DNA from: Streptomyces sp. NBC_01498
GTDB lineage: Bacteria > Actinomycetota > Actinomycetes > Streptomycetales > Streptomycetaceae
DNA: 64,000 nt
Direction of reading: 5' to 3'
NCBI RefSeq assembly: GCF_036327775.1
Contig: NZ_CP109598.1
Span: forward strand, 6,863,501-6,927,500
Positions 1-8,765 of this stretch are shown one piece after another; position 1 is the first letter of the stretch, and the number at the start of each line of letters is the position of its first letter. The notes beneath the pieces were generated by a model, which saw only the letters and a program-made list of their open reading frames with translations, ran no database searches and was not told where the DNA came from. A program made the translations under genes and the position numbers.

Positions 1-1215
1 GGCGACAGCGAGTACGCGGCCTGGCAGGAGTTCTACGCCGCCACCGCCCGGGTCGCCGAGCGCGTCTTCCCGACGCTCACCGAACCCCTGCCCGCCCACG
101 ACGAGTTGCGCGCCCGGATCGACGACGAAGCCGCCTGGCGGATGCTCTTCGAGGAGCCGATCGGCGTCGCGATCGAGGAGCGGTTCCGTGACGACCTCGT
201 ACGGGGCGTCGTCCTCACCGACGCGCTGATCGGCACCTTCGCCGACGCCCACGACCCGTCCCTGCTCCAGAACCGCTGCTTCCTCTACCACGTGGTGGGC
301 GGCGGCACCGGCGACTGGGACGTGCCGGTGGGCGGCATGGGCGCGTTCACCGACGCGCTCGCCGGCGCGGCCCGCGCGGCCGGGGCGGAGATCGTCACCG
401 GCCACGAGGCGACCCGCGTCGAGACCGACGGCGCGCGCGCCGAGGTCACCTTCCGTACGGAGGACGGCGGCACCGGCACCGTCGCCGCGCGCCATGTGCT
501 GGTGAACGCGTCCCCGCAGGCGCTCGCCGCCCTGCTCGGCGCCACCCCGCCCGCGCCCCCGGCCGAGGGCGCCCAGCTGAAGGTCAACATGCTGCTGCGG
601 CGGCTGCCGAGGCTGCGGGACCGGGGCGTCGACCCGCGCGAGGCGTTCGCGGGGACGTTCCACATCGCCGAGGGGTACGGGCAGTTGGCGACGGCGTACG
701 AGGAGGCGGCCGGTGGCCGGCCGCCGTCGGCGCCCCCGTCCGAGATCTACTGCCACTCGCTGACGGACCCGTCGATCCTGGGCCCCGAGCTGGCCGGGGA
801 GGGCTACCAGACGCTCACCCTCTTCGGACTGCACACGCCCGCGCGGCTGTTCACGGAGGACAACGACGCCGCGCGCGACGCGCTGCTCAAGGCGACCCTG
901 AACCAGCTCGACGCGCACCTGGACGAGCCGATCGCCGACTGTCTCGCCGTGGACGCGGACGGGCGGCCCTGCATCGAGGCGAAGACGCCCCTGGATCTCG
1001 AACGCGACCTGCGGCTGCCCGGCGGCCACATCTTCCACCGGGATCTCGCCTTCCCCTACGCCACGCCGGACACCGGCCGGTGGGGCGTGGAGACGGCGCA
1101 CGCGAACGTACTGCTGTGCGGCGCGGGCGCCGTGCGCGGCGGCGGCGTCAGCGGCGTACCCGGGCACAACGCCGCGATGGCCGTGCTGGAGCGGGAGCGT
1201 ACGGCCGCGCGCTGA
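1..1215 (+). CDS. Phytoene-dehydrogenase-like FAD/NAD(P) oxidoreductase, 5' end outside window
   Basis: The frame is open from the first base, so the N-terminal Rossmann GxGxxG segment lies upstream of the window; 404 residues are visible. The C-terminal stretch GAGAVRGGGVSGVPGHNAA is the FAD-contacting signature of the phytoene desaturase-like amine oxidase superfamily (COG1233, human PYROXD2-like). The middle contains a GGGTGDWDVPVGGMGAFTDAL segment typical of that family, which lets one substrate-binding lobe follow the flavin domain. No crtB, crtE or other carotenoid genes lie nearby, so a carotenoid role is not supported and the substrate is unknown. The next gene, an MFS transporter, starts 184 bases downstream on the same strand. 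Confidence 0.85.
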   Translation, partial: GDSEYAAWQEFYAATARVAERVFPTLTEPLPAHDELRARIDDEAAWRMLFEEPIGVAIEERFRDDLVRGVVLTDALIGTFADAHDPSLLQNRCFLYHVVGGGTGDWDVPVGGMGAFTDALAGAARAAGAEIVTGHEATRVETDGARAEVTFRTEDGGTGTVAARHVLVNASPQALAALLGATPPAPPAEGAQLKVNMLLRRLPRLRDRGVDPREAFAGTFHIAEGYGQLATAYEEAAGGRPPSAPPSEIYCHSLTDPSILGPELAGEGYQTLTLFGLHTPARLFTEDNDAARDALLKATLNQLDAHLDEPIADCLAVDADGRPCIEAKTPLDLERDLRLPGGHIFHRDLAFPYATPDTGRWGVETAHANVLLCGAGAVRGGGVSGVPGHNAAMAVLERERTAAR

Positions 1216-1399
1216 CTCCCGGGGACCGCCGCCGGCCTCCCCGGCACCGGTTCCTGACGGGCCGGACGGCCGCCGTGCCGTCCGGCCCGATTGCCGCTCG
1301 GCCGTCCGGCCGGTGGCCCGTTTCCCCTCGAAGGCCGCCGGGTACACGGACCCGGCGTCAGCGGCGCGGAAGGCGCTGCCGCCAGCGAGGAGGCAGACC

Positions 1400-2854
1400 A
1401 TGAGTCCGAGCGGATCCCCCGTGACCGGGACCGTCACCACCCAGGTCCCGGCCAGGCTCGACCGGCTGCCGTGGGCCCGGTGGCACTGGATGATCGTGAT
1501 CGGCCTCGGCACCGTGTGGATCCTCGACGGGCTCGAAGTCACCGTCGTCGGCAACATCGCCAGCCGCCTCTCCGAGGACGGCAGCGGCCTGCCGATCACC
1601 GACGCCGAGGTCACCGGCCTGGCCGCCGCCCTCTATGTGGCGGGTGCCTGCTCGGGCGCGCTCTTCTTCGGCTGGCTCACCGATCGGTTCGGCCGCAAGA
1701 AGCTCTTCCTGATCACCCTCGCGGTGTATCTGGTCGCGACCGCGCTGACGGCGATCTCCTTCTCCGCGTGGTGGTTCTTCCTCTTCCGCTTCCTCACCGG
1801 ATTCGGTATCGGCGGCGAGTACGCGGCGATCAACTCCGCCATCGACGAACTCATCCCCAGCAAGTACCGGGGCCGGGTCGACCTCATCATCAACGGCAGC
1901 TTCTGGCTCGGCGCGATGGGCGGCGCACTGCTCTCCGTCCTCGCGCTCAACACGAACATCTTCCCCAAGGACGTCGGCTGGCGGCTGACGTTCGCGCTCG
2001 GCGTCGTCCTCGGCCTTGTCATCCTGCTGGTCCGCAGGCATGTCCCCGAGAGCCCCCGCTGGATGTTCATCCACGGGCAGGACGAGGGCGCCGAGGAGAT
2101 CGTGTCCGGGGCGGAACGCGAGATCGAGCGGGAGACCGGGAAGAAACTGCCGGAACCCGGCTCGTCCATCACCATCGAGCAGCGCAGGAGCATCGGCTTC
2201 CTGGAGATCGCCAAGACGCTGTTCCGTGTCTACCCCAAGCGATCCGTCCTCGGCTTCTCCCTCTTCATCGGCCAGGCGTTCCTCTACAACGCCATCACCT
2301 TCGGCTTCGGCACGATCCTGGTGAACTTCTTCGACGTGTCGAGCGGCTCCACCGGCTACTACTTCGCCGCCATCGCCTTCGGCAACTTCCTCGGCCCCCT
2401 GCTGCTCGGGCGGCTGTTCGACACGGTGGGCCGCCGGCCGATGATCGCGGGCACGTACATCATCTCGGGGCTGCTGCTCTTCCTCACCGCCTGGTTCTTC
2501 AGCAACGGCTGGCTCGACGCGACCACCATGACCCTCTGCTGGGCCGTGGTGCTCTTCTTCGCCTCCGCCGGGGCGAGTTCCGCCTATCTGACGGTCAGTG
2601 AGGTCTTCCCCATGGAGACCCGGGCCCTGGCGATCGCGTTCTTCTACGCCGTCGGTACGGCGGCGGGCGGCATCTCCGGGCCGCTGCTGTTCGCGAGCCT
2701 CACCAGCAGCGGGGTCGTCGGCGATGCCGTCATCGCGTTCTGCGTGGGCGCCTCGCTCATGGTGGCCGCAGGTGTGGTCGCCGTGCTCTTCGCCGTGGCC
2801 GCCGAGGGCAGGTCGCTGGAGGACATCGCGCGGCCCCTGTCGGCCCGCGACTGA
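1400..2854 (+). CDS. MFS transporter of the metabolite:H+ symporter / sugar porter type
   Basis: A 484-residue membrane protein. The ATG at 1400 is preferred over upstream in-frame starts because GAGGAGG lies 7-13 bases before it. After a cytoplasmic N-terminus, twelve hydrophobic segments are apparent. The loop-2 signature GWLTDRFGRKK and the mirrored GRLFDTVGRRP between helices 8 and 9 are classic MFS motifs, and RFLTGFGIGGEYAAINSAIDE in helix 4 resembles metabolite:proton symporters for aromatic or carboxylic acids. A long charged central loop around residues 225-265 (with EREIERETGKK) separates the two six-helix halves. Substrate cannot be told from sequence. The gene converges on the serine hydrolase at 2921. 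Confidence 0.88.
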   Translation: MSPSGSPVTGTVTTQVPARLDRLPWARWHWMIVIGLGTVWILDGLEVTVVGNIASRLSEDGSGLPITDAEVTGLAAALYVAGACSGALFFGWLTDRFGRKKLFLITLAVYLVATALTAISFSAWWFFLFRFLTGFGIGGEYAAINSAIDELIPSKYRGRVDLIINGSFWLGAMGGALLSVLALNTNIFPKDVGWRLTFALGVVLGLVILLVRRHVPESPRWMFIHGQDEGAEEIVSGAEREIERETGKKLPEPGSSITIEQRRSIGFLEIAKTLFRVYPKRSVLGFSLFIGQAFLYNAITFGFGTILVNFFDVSSGSTGYYFAAIAFGNFLGPLLLGRLFDTVGRRPMIAGTYIISGLLLFLTAWFFSNGWLDATTMTLCWAVVLFFASAGASSAYLTVSEVFPMETRALAIAFFYAVGTAAGGISGPLLFASLTSSGVVGDAVIAFCVGASLMVAAGVVAVLFAVAAEGRSLEDIARPLSARD

Positions 2855-2920
2855 GCCGGGCGGCCCGCCGGACGTGGCACGTCGGACGCGTGCGCCGGAC
2901 AAGGGACGCGGGGCGCGCGG

Positions 2921-4747
2921 TCAGTCGGCCGACACGCTCCAGCCGTCCGGCTCCACCCGGGCGGCGTCCCCGGGGCGGGCGTCGTCGAACACCGTACGGC
3001 CGCCGTCCTCGATCCGGGGCCCGTCCACGTAGACACCCCGGCCGACGTACGGGCCGTCGGTGGTGTACCGCCAGCGCAGCCTTACGTCATGCCCGCGCCG
3101 GCCGGTCAGCTCCGCGTCCAGCCGGTGCCAGACCCGGCCCGACCAGCCCGAGACGGAACCCTCGGGGTGCGGGGTGCCCGTCTCCGCACCGGCGTGGGTG
3201 GTGGTGAAGGGCACCGGCCGCCACTCGCCGTCCGCGCCGTACGCCTCCAGCGCCAGGACCCCCGTTCCGGGTTCGGTGTCCCACCACAGGTGGCAGCGCA
3301 TCCGCGCCCGGTCGGTGGCGAGGCGCAGCGCGGGCAGCGTGAGCGTGGCGGTGGTCCCGGCGGCCATGCCGGAGAACCAGGCGGTCCGGCCCCCTACCGG
3401 CGTGACCGGCACCGCGCGCGCCAGCAGGTCGCCGGCGGCCACCCGGGGCGCGCTGCCCGTCCGCCACCCGCGCACCGGATGAACGGAGTTGCCGAGCACC
3501 ACCAGGAACGAGTCGGTCGTCGGATCGAGCACGAGACTGGTCCCGGTGAAGCCGGTGTGCCCCGCCGTACGCGGAGTCGCCATCGCCCCCATGAACCAGT
3601 GCCGGCCGAGTGCGAAACCCAGCCCGTGGGGATCGCCGGGAAAGCCGGTGTCGAAGGCGGTGAACATCAGCTCCACCGACTCCGGACGCAGGACGCGCGC
3701 CCGCCCGTAGGCCCCGCCGTTCAGCAGTGTCCGGCACAGGACCGCCAGGTCCCACGCGCACGAGAAGACCCCCGCGTGACCGGCGACGCCGCCGAACGCG
3801 TACGCGTTCTCGTCGTGCACCTCGCCCCACACCAGGCCCCGGTCCAGCCCCGACCACGGCGGCCGTGCGTCCTCGGTGGCCGCGATCCCCGGCCGCCACG
3901 AGGCGGGCGGGTTGAAACGCGTACGGCGCATACCGAGCGGCCCGGTGATCTCCTCGCGCAGCAGGACGTCCAGCGTGCGGCCGGTGATCTCCTCCAGGAC
4001 GAGCTGGAGGGAGATCAGATTGAGGTCGGAGTACCGGTGGACGGTGCCCGGCGGGCTCGTGGGGGCCTGCGCCCACAGCCGGCGCAGCTTCCCCTCCCGG
4101 GTGGGCTCCTCGTAGAGCGGGATCCAGGCCGCGAGGCCCGAGGTGTGCGTGAGCAACTGCCGGACCGTGACGTCCTGCTTGCCCGCGCCGCCGAACTCGG
4201 GCAGATACGCGGCGACGCGCTCCCCCAGGGCCAGCGCCCCGCGTTCGGTCTCCCGCACGGCGAGGATCGAGGTGAACAGCTTGGAGACGGACGCCAGGTC
4301 GAAGACGGTGTCCTCGGCCATCGGGATCCGCCGCTCCGGCGGCAGTTCGACACCGGTGTCGGTCGTCTCGTCGTACGCCGCGTAGCGCACGGCCATGCCG
4401 AGGGGCCGGTGCAGGGCGACCGTGTCACCCCGCCCGGCCAGCAGGACGGCCCCCGCGTACCAGGGGTGCGCCGGGGACGGGTGAAGGAACCGCTCGGCCT
4501 CCGTGACCAGCCGCTCCAGCGGGCCCGCCAGCAGACCGGCCCGCGCCGGGGAGCCGCGCCGCAGCGTCGGGGCCGGGCGCCCGGAGCCTGCCGGGCCGGA
4601 GTCTGCCGGGCCGGACGCCTCCGGGCCCCGGGCCGTGGCGTTGCCGGCGAACGGGACCGGCGCCGGGGCGGGCGCGCCACCGGGCGGCGGAGTGCCGCCG
4701 CCCGGCCACCGCCGGCTCATTCCGCCGCCCACCGTGTCCCCGCTCAT
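2921..4747 (-). CDS. Beta-lactamase-fold serine hydrolase with C-terminal beta-sandwich
   Basis: A 608-residue class C beta-lactamase / D,D-peptidase / esterase-fold enzyme. The start at 4747 is set by an AGGAGG about 10 bases upstream; a longer open frame to 5461 would overlap the antiporter gene and reads as low-complexity shadow. The catalytic SVSK (S-x-x-K) is at residues 153-156, followed by a YSD motif (HRYSDLN) and a late HTGFTG segment in place of the KTG triad. The first 65 residues are Gly/Pro-rich. About 180 residues after the hydrolase domain form a predicted beta-rich module with VDGPRIEDGGRTVFDD, resembling jelly-roll domains of secreted peptidases. A clear signal peptide is not evident. 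Substrate is unknown: peptidoglycan peptide or ester. Confidence 0.85.
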   Translation of the reverse strand: MSGDTVGGGMSRRWPGGGTPPPGGAPAPAPVPFAGNATARGPEASGPADSGPAGSGRPAPTLRRGSPARAGLLAGPLERLVTEAERFLHPSPAHPWYAGAVLLAGRGDTVALHRPLGMAVRYAAYDETTDTGVELPPERRIPMAEDTVFDLASVSKLFTSILAVRETERGALALGERVAAYLPEFGGAGKQDVTVRQLLTHTSGLAAWIPLYEEPTREGKLRRLWAQAPTSPPGTVHRYSDLNLISLQLVLEEITGRTLDVLLREEITGPLGMRRTRFNPPASWRPGIAATEDARPPWSGLDRGLVWGEVHDENAYAFGGVAGHAGVFSCAWDLAVLCRTLLNGGAYGRARVLRPESVELMFTAFDTGFPGDPHGLGFALGRHWFMGAMATPRTAGHTGFTGTSLVLDPTTDSFLVVLGNSVHPVRGWRTGSAPRVAAGDLLARAVPVTPVGGRTAWFSGMAAGTTATLTLPALRLATDRARMRCHLWWDTEPGTGVLALEAYGADGEWRPVPFTTTHAGAETGTPHPEGSVSGWSGRVWHRLDAELTGRRGHDVRLRWRYTTDGPYVGRGVYVDGPRIEDGGRTVFDDARPGDAARVEPDGWSVSAD

Positions 4748-4898
4748 CCGGCACACCCCTCCTGACGCTCCGTCCGACCCGGCCCGCCGCCCGAGGCTAC
4801 TCGCCCGCTCACGCCCGGCCCGCGACCGCGGGACCGCGCGATTCCCGGCCGAACGGCTCACCGCGCGGGCCCCGGGCACCTCTGGCAGCGTGAGCCGT

Positions 4899-6005
4899 AT
4901 GACGACGCGCACCGGGACCCGAGCGCCGTGGTCCCGCTGGACGGTGGTCGTACCGCTGCTCGCCCTGCTGGCCCTGGTGTTCAGCTGGGGCCGCGACCTG
5001 CCGGGGTACGCGGTCGCCCTGGTGGCCCTGCTCCTCGCGGGCGCCGTCCTCGCCGCCGTCCACCACGCCGAGGTCGTCGCGCACCGGGTCGGCGAACCCT
5101 TCGGGTCCCTCGTCCTGGCGGTCGCCGTCACCGTCATCGAAGTGGCGCTGATCGTCACCCTGATGGTCGACGGCGGCGCCAAGAGCGCCACCCTCGCCCG
5201 GGACACCGTCTTCGCCGCCGTGATGATCACCTGCAACGGCATCGTCGGCGCCGCCCTGGTGGTCGGCGCCCTCCGGAGCCGGGTCGCCGTCTTCAACGCC
5301 GAGGGCTCGGGCGGCGCCCTGGCCACGGTCGCCACCCTCGCCACACTCAGCCTCGTGCTTCCCACCTTCACCACGAGCAGACCGGGACGCGAGTTCTCCC
5401 CGGCGCAGCTCACCTTCGCCGCGATCGCCTCCCTCGCCCTGTACGGCCTCTTCGTCGCCATGCAGACGGTCCGTCACCGCTCCTATTTCCTCCCCGTCAC
5501 CCAGCAGGGCGAGATCAAGGAGGAGGACGCGCACGCGCCCCTGCCCACCCGGCGCGCGACGGCCCTGAGCACGGTGCTGCTCGTCGTCGCACTGATCGCC
5601 GTCGTCGGCGACGCCAAGGCGGTGTCGCCCACCATCGAGTCCGGCGTGGAGTCGGCCGGGCTGCCGCACGCCGTGGTGGGCGTGATCATCGCCCTGCTCG
5701 TGCTGGCCCCCGAGACCCTGGCCGCCGTACGGGCGGCGCGCCGCGAACGGGTGCAGACCAGCCTCAATCTCGCGCTCGGCTCGGCCATGGCCAGCATCGG
5801 CCTGACGATCCCCGCCATCGCGCTCGCCGGCGTCTGGCTGTCCGGACCGCTCGTGCTCGGGCTGAACGCCACCCATATGGTGCTGCTCGCGCTCACCGTC
5901 GTCGTGGGCGCGCTGACGGTCGTCCCGGGCCGGGCGACCCTCCTCCAGGGCGGCGTCCACCTGGCGATCTTCGCGGCGTTCGTGTTCCTCGCGGTCAGCC
6001 CGTGA
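4899..6005 (+). CDS. CaCA-family calcium (cation)/proton antiporter
   Basis: A 368-residue integral membrane protein of the ChaA/Cax group. ATG at 4899 is taken as the start; an in-frame GTG at 4890 would add three residues. Two homologous blocks are visible: the c-1 repeat around GEPFGSLVLAVAVTVIEVAL and the c-2 repeat NLALGSAMASIGLTIPAIA, whose acidic and Ser/Asn residues line the ion path in this superfamily. A short acidic loop (QGEIKEEDAH) sits between the halves, as in other CaCA exchangers. It likely exports Ca2+ or Na+ in exchange for H+ at the plasma membrane. It is divergent from the serine hydrolase, with a 150-base shared upstream region, and converges on paaK with a 21-base gap. 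Confidence 0.85.
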   Translation: MTTRTGTRAPWSRWTVVVPLLALLALVFSWGRDLPGYAVALVALLLAGAVLAAVHHAEVVAHRVGEPFGSLVLAVAVTVIEVALIVTLMVDGGAKSATLARDTVFAAVMITCNGIVGAALVVGALRSRVAVFNAEGSGGALATVATLATLSLVLPTFTTSRPGREFSPAQLTFAAIASLALYGLFVAMQTVRHRSYFLPVTQQGEIKEEDAHAPLPTRRATALSTVLLVVALIAVVGDAKAVSPTIESGVESAGLPHAVVGVIIALLVLAPETLAAVRAARRERVQTSLNLALGSAMASIGLTIPAIALAGVWLSGPLVLGLNATHMVLLALTVVVGALTVVPGRATLLQGGVHLAIFAAFVFLAVSP

Positions 6006-6026
6006 CACCCGCGCCGCCGCCCCCGT

Positions 6027-7313
6027 TCACGGTGTCCTGAGGTCCTCGATCCGCCTGATCTTGCCCACCGACCGCTCCAGCGTCTCCGGGTCCACCACCT
6101 CGACCGCCACCGAGACCCCGATCCCGTCCTTCACGGCCGCCGCGATCGCGCGCGCGGCCTCCGCGCGCCGCTCCGGCGTCGCACCCGCCCGTGCCTCCGC
6201 CCGCACCGTCAGCGCGTCCATCCGCCCCTCGCGGGTCAGCCGCAGCTGGAAATGCGGGGCGACCCCCGCCGTACGCAGCACGATCTCCTCGATCTGGGTC
6301 GGGAAGAGATTGACCCCGCGCAGCACGACCATGTCGTCGCTGCGCCCGGTGATCTTCTCCATCCGCCGGAACACCCGTGCCGTGCCCGGCAGCAGCCGGG
6401 TGAGATCACGCGTGCGGTAGCGGATCACGGGCATCGCCTCCTTGGTGAGCGAGGTGAAGACCAGTTCGCCCTCCTCGCCCTCGGGCAGCACCTCGCCGGT
6501 GAGCGGGTCGACCACCTCGGGATAGAAGTGGTCCTCCCAGATGTGCGGGCCGTCCTTCGTCTCCACGCACTCCTGCGCCACACCGGGGCCCATGACCTCC
6601 GAGAGGCCGTATATGTCGACGGCGTCGATGGCGAACCGCTCCTCGATCTCCCGCCGCATCTCCTCCGTCCACGGCTCCGCCCCGAAGATGCCGACCTTCA
6701 GCGAGGTCGACCGGGGATCGACGCCCTGGCGCTCGAACTCGTCGAGCAGCGTCAGCATGTAGGAGGGGGTGACCATGATGATCTCCGGCCGGAAATCGGT
6801 GATCAGCCGGACCTGCCGGGCGGTCATGCCCCCCGACGCGGGGACCACGGTGCAGCCCAGCCGCTCCGCCCCGTAGTGCGCGCCCAGACCGCCGGTGAAC
6901 AGGCCGTATCCGTACGCCACATGGACCGTGTGGCCGGGCCGCCCGCCCGCCGCCCGGATCGACCGGGCGACGACGTCCGCCCAGGTGTCCAGATCGCGTT
7001 GGGTGTAACCGACGACGGTCGGGCGGCCCGTGGTGCCGCTGGACGCGTGGATACGGCGGACGTCGGCCCGGTCGACCGCGAACATCCCGAAGGGGTAGTT
7101 GTCCCGCAGGTCGGACTTGGCGGTGAAGGGGAAGCGGGCGAGATCGGCGAGCGAGCGGCAGTCGTCCGGCGACAGCCCCGCCGCGTCGAAGGAGCGGCGG
7201 TAGAACGGCACGTTGTCGTACGCCTGGCGCAGCGTCGCCCGCAACCGGGTGAGCTGCAACGCTTCGAGCGCGTCCCGGCCGAGCCGCTCCCCGTCGTCCA
7301 GCAGAACCGTCAT
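6027..7313 (-). CDS. paaK: Phenylacetate-CoA ligase
   Basis: A 428-residue adenylate-forming ligase matching the usual PaaK length. The nucleotide-binding P-loop SSGTTGRPTVVGYT lies near residue 90, and the later motifs YGLSEVMGPG (A5-like) and YRTRDLTRLLPG (A8 region) are all present in order. It would activate phenylacetate with ATP and CoA to phenylacetyl-CoA in the cytoplasm, the first step of aerobic phenylacetate catabolism. No epoxidase (paaABCDE) or ring-opening genes are in the window, so it is an orphan here and could also activate another aryl acid. An inverted repeat of PaaR type lies about 60 bases upstream, suggesting TetR-family repression relieved by phenylacetyl-CoA. Confidence 0.93.
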   Translation of the reverse strand: MTVLLDDGERLGRDALEALQLTRLRATLRQAYDNVPFYRRSFDAAGLSPDDCRSLADLARFPFTAKSDLRDNYPFGMFAVDRADVRRIHASSGTTGRPTVVGYTQRDLDTWADVVARSIRAAGGRPGHTVHVAYGYGLFTGGLGAHYGAERLGCTVVPASGGMTARQVRLITDFRPEIIMVTPSYMLTLLDEFERQGVDPRSTSLKVGIFGAEPWTEEMRREIEERFAIDAVDIYGLSEVMGPGVAQECVETKDGPHIWEDHFYPEVVDPLTGEVLPEGEEGELVFTSLTKEAMPVIRYRTRDLTRLLPGTARVFRRMEKITGRSDDMVVLRGVNLFPTQIEEIVLRTAGVAPHFQLRLTREGRMDALTVRAEARAGATPERRAEAARAIAAAVKDGIGVSVAVEVVDPETLERSVGKIRRIEDLRTP

Positions 7314-7372
7314 GGCTGATCTCCGACTCTTCCGTGGCCGCCCGCCGACCGCCCGACGGGCCGGCGGACGGG

Positions 7373-7390
7373 CGACCGATCATTCGGTCG
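7373..7390. promoter_or_regulatory. PaaR-like TetR operator upstream of paaK
   Basis: CGACCGATCATTCGGTCG: 7-bp arms CGACCGA and TCGGTCG around a 4-base centre, 60 bases upstream of the paaK start codon. The CCGACCG/CGGTCGG core resembles operators recognised by TetR-family PaaR proteins controlling phenylacetate genes. The regulator gene is not in the window. Confidence 0.5.
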
Positions 7391-7777
7391 ATCTTCGTTC
7401 CCGCTCAGTAATCCAGCCCTCCGCACGGGCGTCAAGGTCCGGAACGCGCCCCGGACCCGTGTCCCGGCGGCAGGCCGGTGGCGGGCCGGTGGGCCTCCCG
7501 CCGCCGGTCCCGGCCGTCGTTCCACCGGTGCCGCCCGTGGTCGTCGGGGCGGTCGTCCGTGCCGCGCCCCGGCGCGCGTACGCAGGCCGGAACGAGCCTG
7601 TACGGCCGCCGACCCGGCCGCTGCGTACGGGTGTTGAGGAGGGTCCGCGCAGCGGCCCGTCGGTGACCGGAAACGATCGCCGGTCCGGCCCCGGACGACG
7701 AACCGGAGGGAGCGGGACGTGGTCGGCGGCAGCACGTCCGGGCAGCCGCCGACGGGCCGGAACGAGCCGGAGCCGGA

Positions 7778-7843
7778 CCTGAGCCGGGCCTGAGCCGGGC
7801 CTGAGCCGGGCCTGAGCCGGGCCTGAGCCGGGCCTGAGCCGGG
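7778..7843. repeat. Six perfect 11-bp tandem repeats
   Basis: The unit CCTGAGCCGGG is repeated six times without mismatch. Eleven is not a multiple of three and a TGA occurs in every unit on the plus strand, so the array is not coding in that direction. It sits where the N-terminal half of the adjoining DUF397 frame would be expected. Confidence 0.95.
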
Positions 7844-7911
7844 CCGACCGGCGCTCGGGCAGTCGGGGCCGGGTAGCCGTCCGGATCGCCCTCGTCGAGG
7901 GATGCGTCGCC

Positions 7912-8166
7912 ATGCGCGACGGCGGCGGGCCGGAGAACCCCTCGCCGATCTTCGGCCCGGCGGAGTGGCGGGCCTTCGTACTCGACGCCCGCACGGGGGA
8001 GTTCGACCTCACCCGACCGTCTCCCGCGGCCCCCTCCCGGGCCCGGGGTCCCGGGTCGCCGGGGCCCCGGCGAGACGTACCATGGCGGCATGTCCTTCCT
8101 CCGCCGCCGCAGCGCCGCCACACCCGCGGGCCCGGACTTCGACGTCCTGGCCATGGACCCGGGTGA
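7912..8166 (+). pseudogene. DUF397 C-terminal remnant
   Basis: From 7879 this frame reads VRIALVEGCVAMRDGGGP then IFGPAEWRAFV and RTGEFD, which is the second half of the DUF397 domain found in Streptomyces proteins (normally with RDSKDP, FTPAEWRAFV and GEFD). The first half, with its WRKSSYS motif, is absent; the frame runs upstream into the 11-bp repeat and meets a stop at 7813. Only an internal ATG at 7912 is available and it has no ribosome-binding site. The frame then runs 77 bases into the next gene. DUF397 genes usually pair with an XRE-family regulator gene, and none is here. I read it as a decayed fragment; residual expression cannot be excluded. Confidence 0.6.
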
Positions 8167-8590
8167 CTGGCCCGGAAATCTGGGCGCCGGTCTGCTGCCC
8201 GCCCCCGACGGCAGCTGTCAGGGCGTCTTCCTGCGGTACGACCTGTTCGGCGGACGTGGCCCGGCGATGATCATCGGCAATCTGCCCGAGGGATCACCGG
8301 CCCGTGAGCTGGCGGACGGCCAGGTCCCGTTCGAGGTCGCGCAGCTGCTGATCGCGCTGGAGAACGAGGAACAGGTCGACGTCGTCGGTTCGGAGGACGT
8401 GCCGGTGATGCAGGGCGACAACCTGCTGATCGTGCGCCGGCTCAAGCTCTCCGAAACCCGTATCGCCTGCGTGCAGTTCGACCGCAGCGACAACGTCCTC
8501 GTCACCATCGCCAGCTGGGACCGGCCGATCACCGACGATCTCTACGCGCTGCTGAAGCCCCTGCCCGCCGAACTGTTCCAGCAGGGCTGA
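8090..8590 (+). CDS. Conserved actinobacterial protein of unknown function
   Basis: A 166-residue soluble protein starting [14 protein letters not shown]. No catalytic motif, signal peptide or membrane segment is visible. The composition is balanced and acidic, with an ordered alpha/beta pattern, for example [19 protein letters not shown] and [22 protein letters not shown], arguing for a real folded domain rather than a shadow frame. I have an impression that similar proteins are widespread in Streptomyces, but I cannot name a family. It stands alone: the fucosidase downstream has its own promoter at 8729-8758. Confidence 0.75.
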   Translation: MSFLRRRSAATPAGPDFDVLAMDPGDWPGNLGAGLLPAPDGSCQGVFLRYDLFGGRGPAMIIGNLPEGSPARELADGQVPFEVAQLLIALENEEQVDVVGSEDVPVMQGDNLLIVRRLKLSETRIACVQFDRSDNVLVTIASWDRPITDDLYALLKPLPAELFQQG

Positions 8591-8599
8591 ACGGGCCGC

Positions 8600-8618
8600 G
8601 TCCGCGTCCGGCGCGGAC
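8600..8618 (+). terminator. Hairpin after the 166-aa protein gene
   Basis: Arms GTCCGCG (8600-8606) and CGCGGAC (8612-8618) around a five-base loop, ten bases after the stop codon. There is no T-run, as is usual in high-GC actinomycetes. Confidence 0.4.
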
Positions 8619-8728
8619 CGGCCGGCGCCCCTTCCCGCACTCCGTTCCCGCGCTCCCTCCCGGGCGGGTTCCGCACCCCCTCACCTCGCGGTGGCGAAAA
8701 TGGCTGCCGCGAGGTTTTGTCATGTGCC

Positions 8729-8758
8729 TTGCCAATTCAGTCATCGGACTTTTAACGT
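8729..8758 (+). promoter_or_regulatory. Promoter of the GH95 gene, predicted leaderless start
   Basis: TTGCCA (8729-8734) and TAACGT (8753-8758) are separated by 18 bases. A transcript starting about seven bases after the -10 box would begin at or within a base or two of the ATG at 8766, which fits the lack of any Shine-Dalgarno sequence. The local sequence is markedly less GC-rich than its surroundings. Confidence 0.5.
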
Positions 8759-8765
8759 CTGCCGC

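Larger units (their letters stand above)
7314..8089. other. Gene-poor interval with repeat and gene remnant
   Basis: About 775 bases between paaK and the 166-aa protein gene hold the PaaR-like operator, a 66-bp tandem repeat and the tail of a DUF397 gene. The other open frames across it are Pro/Arg/Gly-rich and lack any recognisable domain or ribosome-binding site, so no intact gene is called. Confidence 0.6.

Noticed and set aside
2921..5461. 846-codon version of the serine hydrolase
   Set aside because: The extension overlaps the antiporter gene on the other strand and is Arg/Ser-rich; an AGGAGG site supports 4747.
7310..8154. Minus-strand frames across the 11-bp repeat
   Set aside because: The repeated peptide LRPGSGPAQA arises from the DNA repeat; there is no ribosome-binding site or domain.
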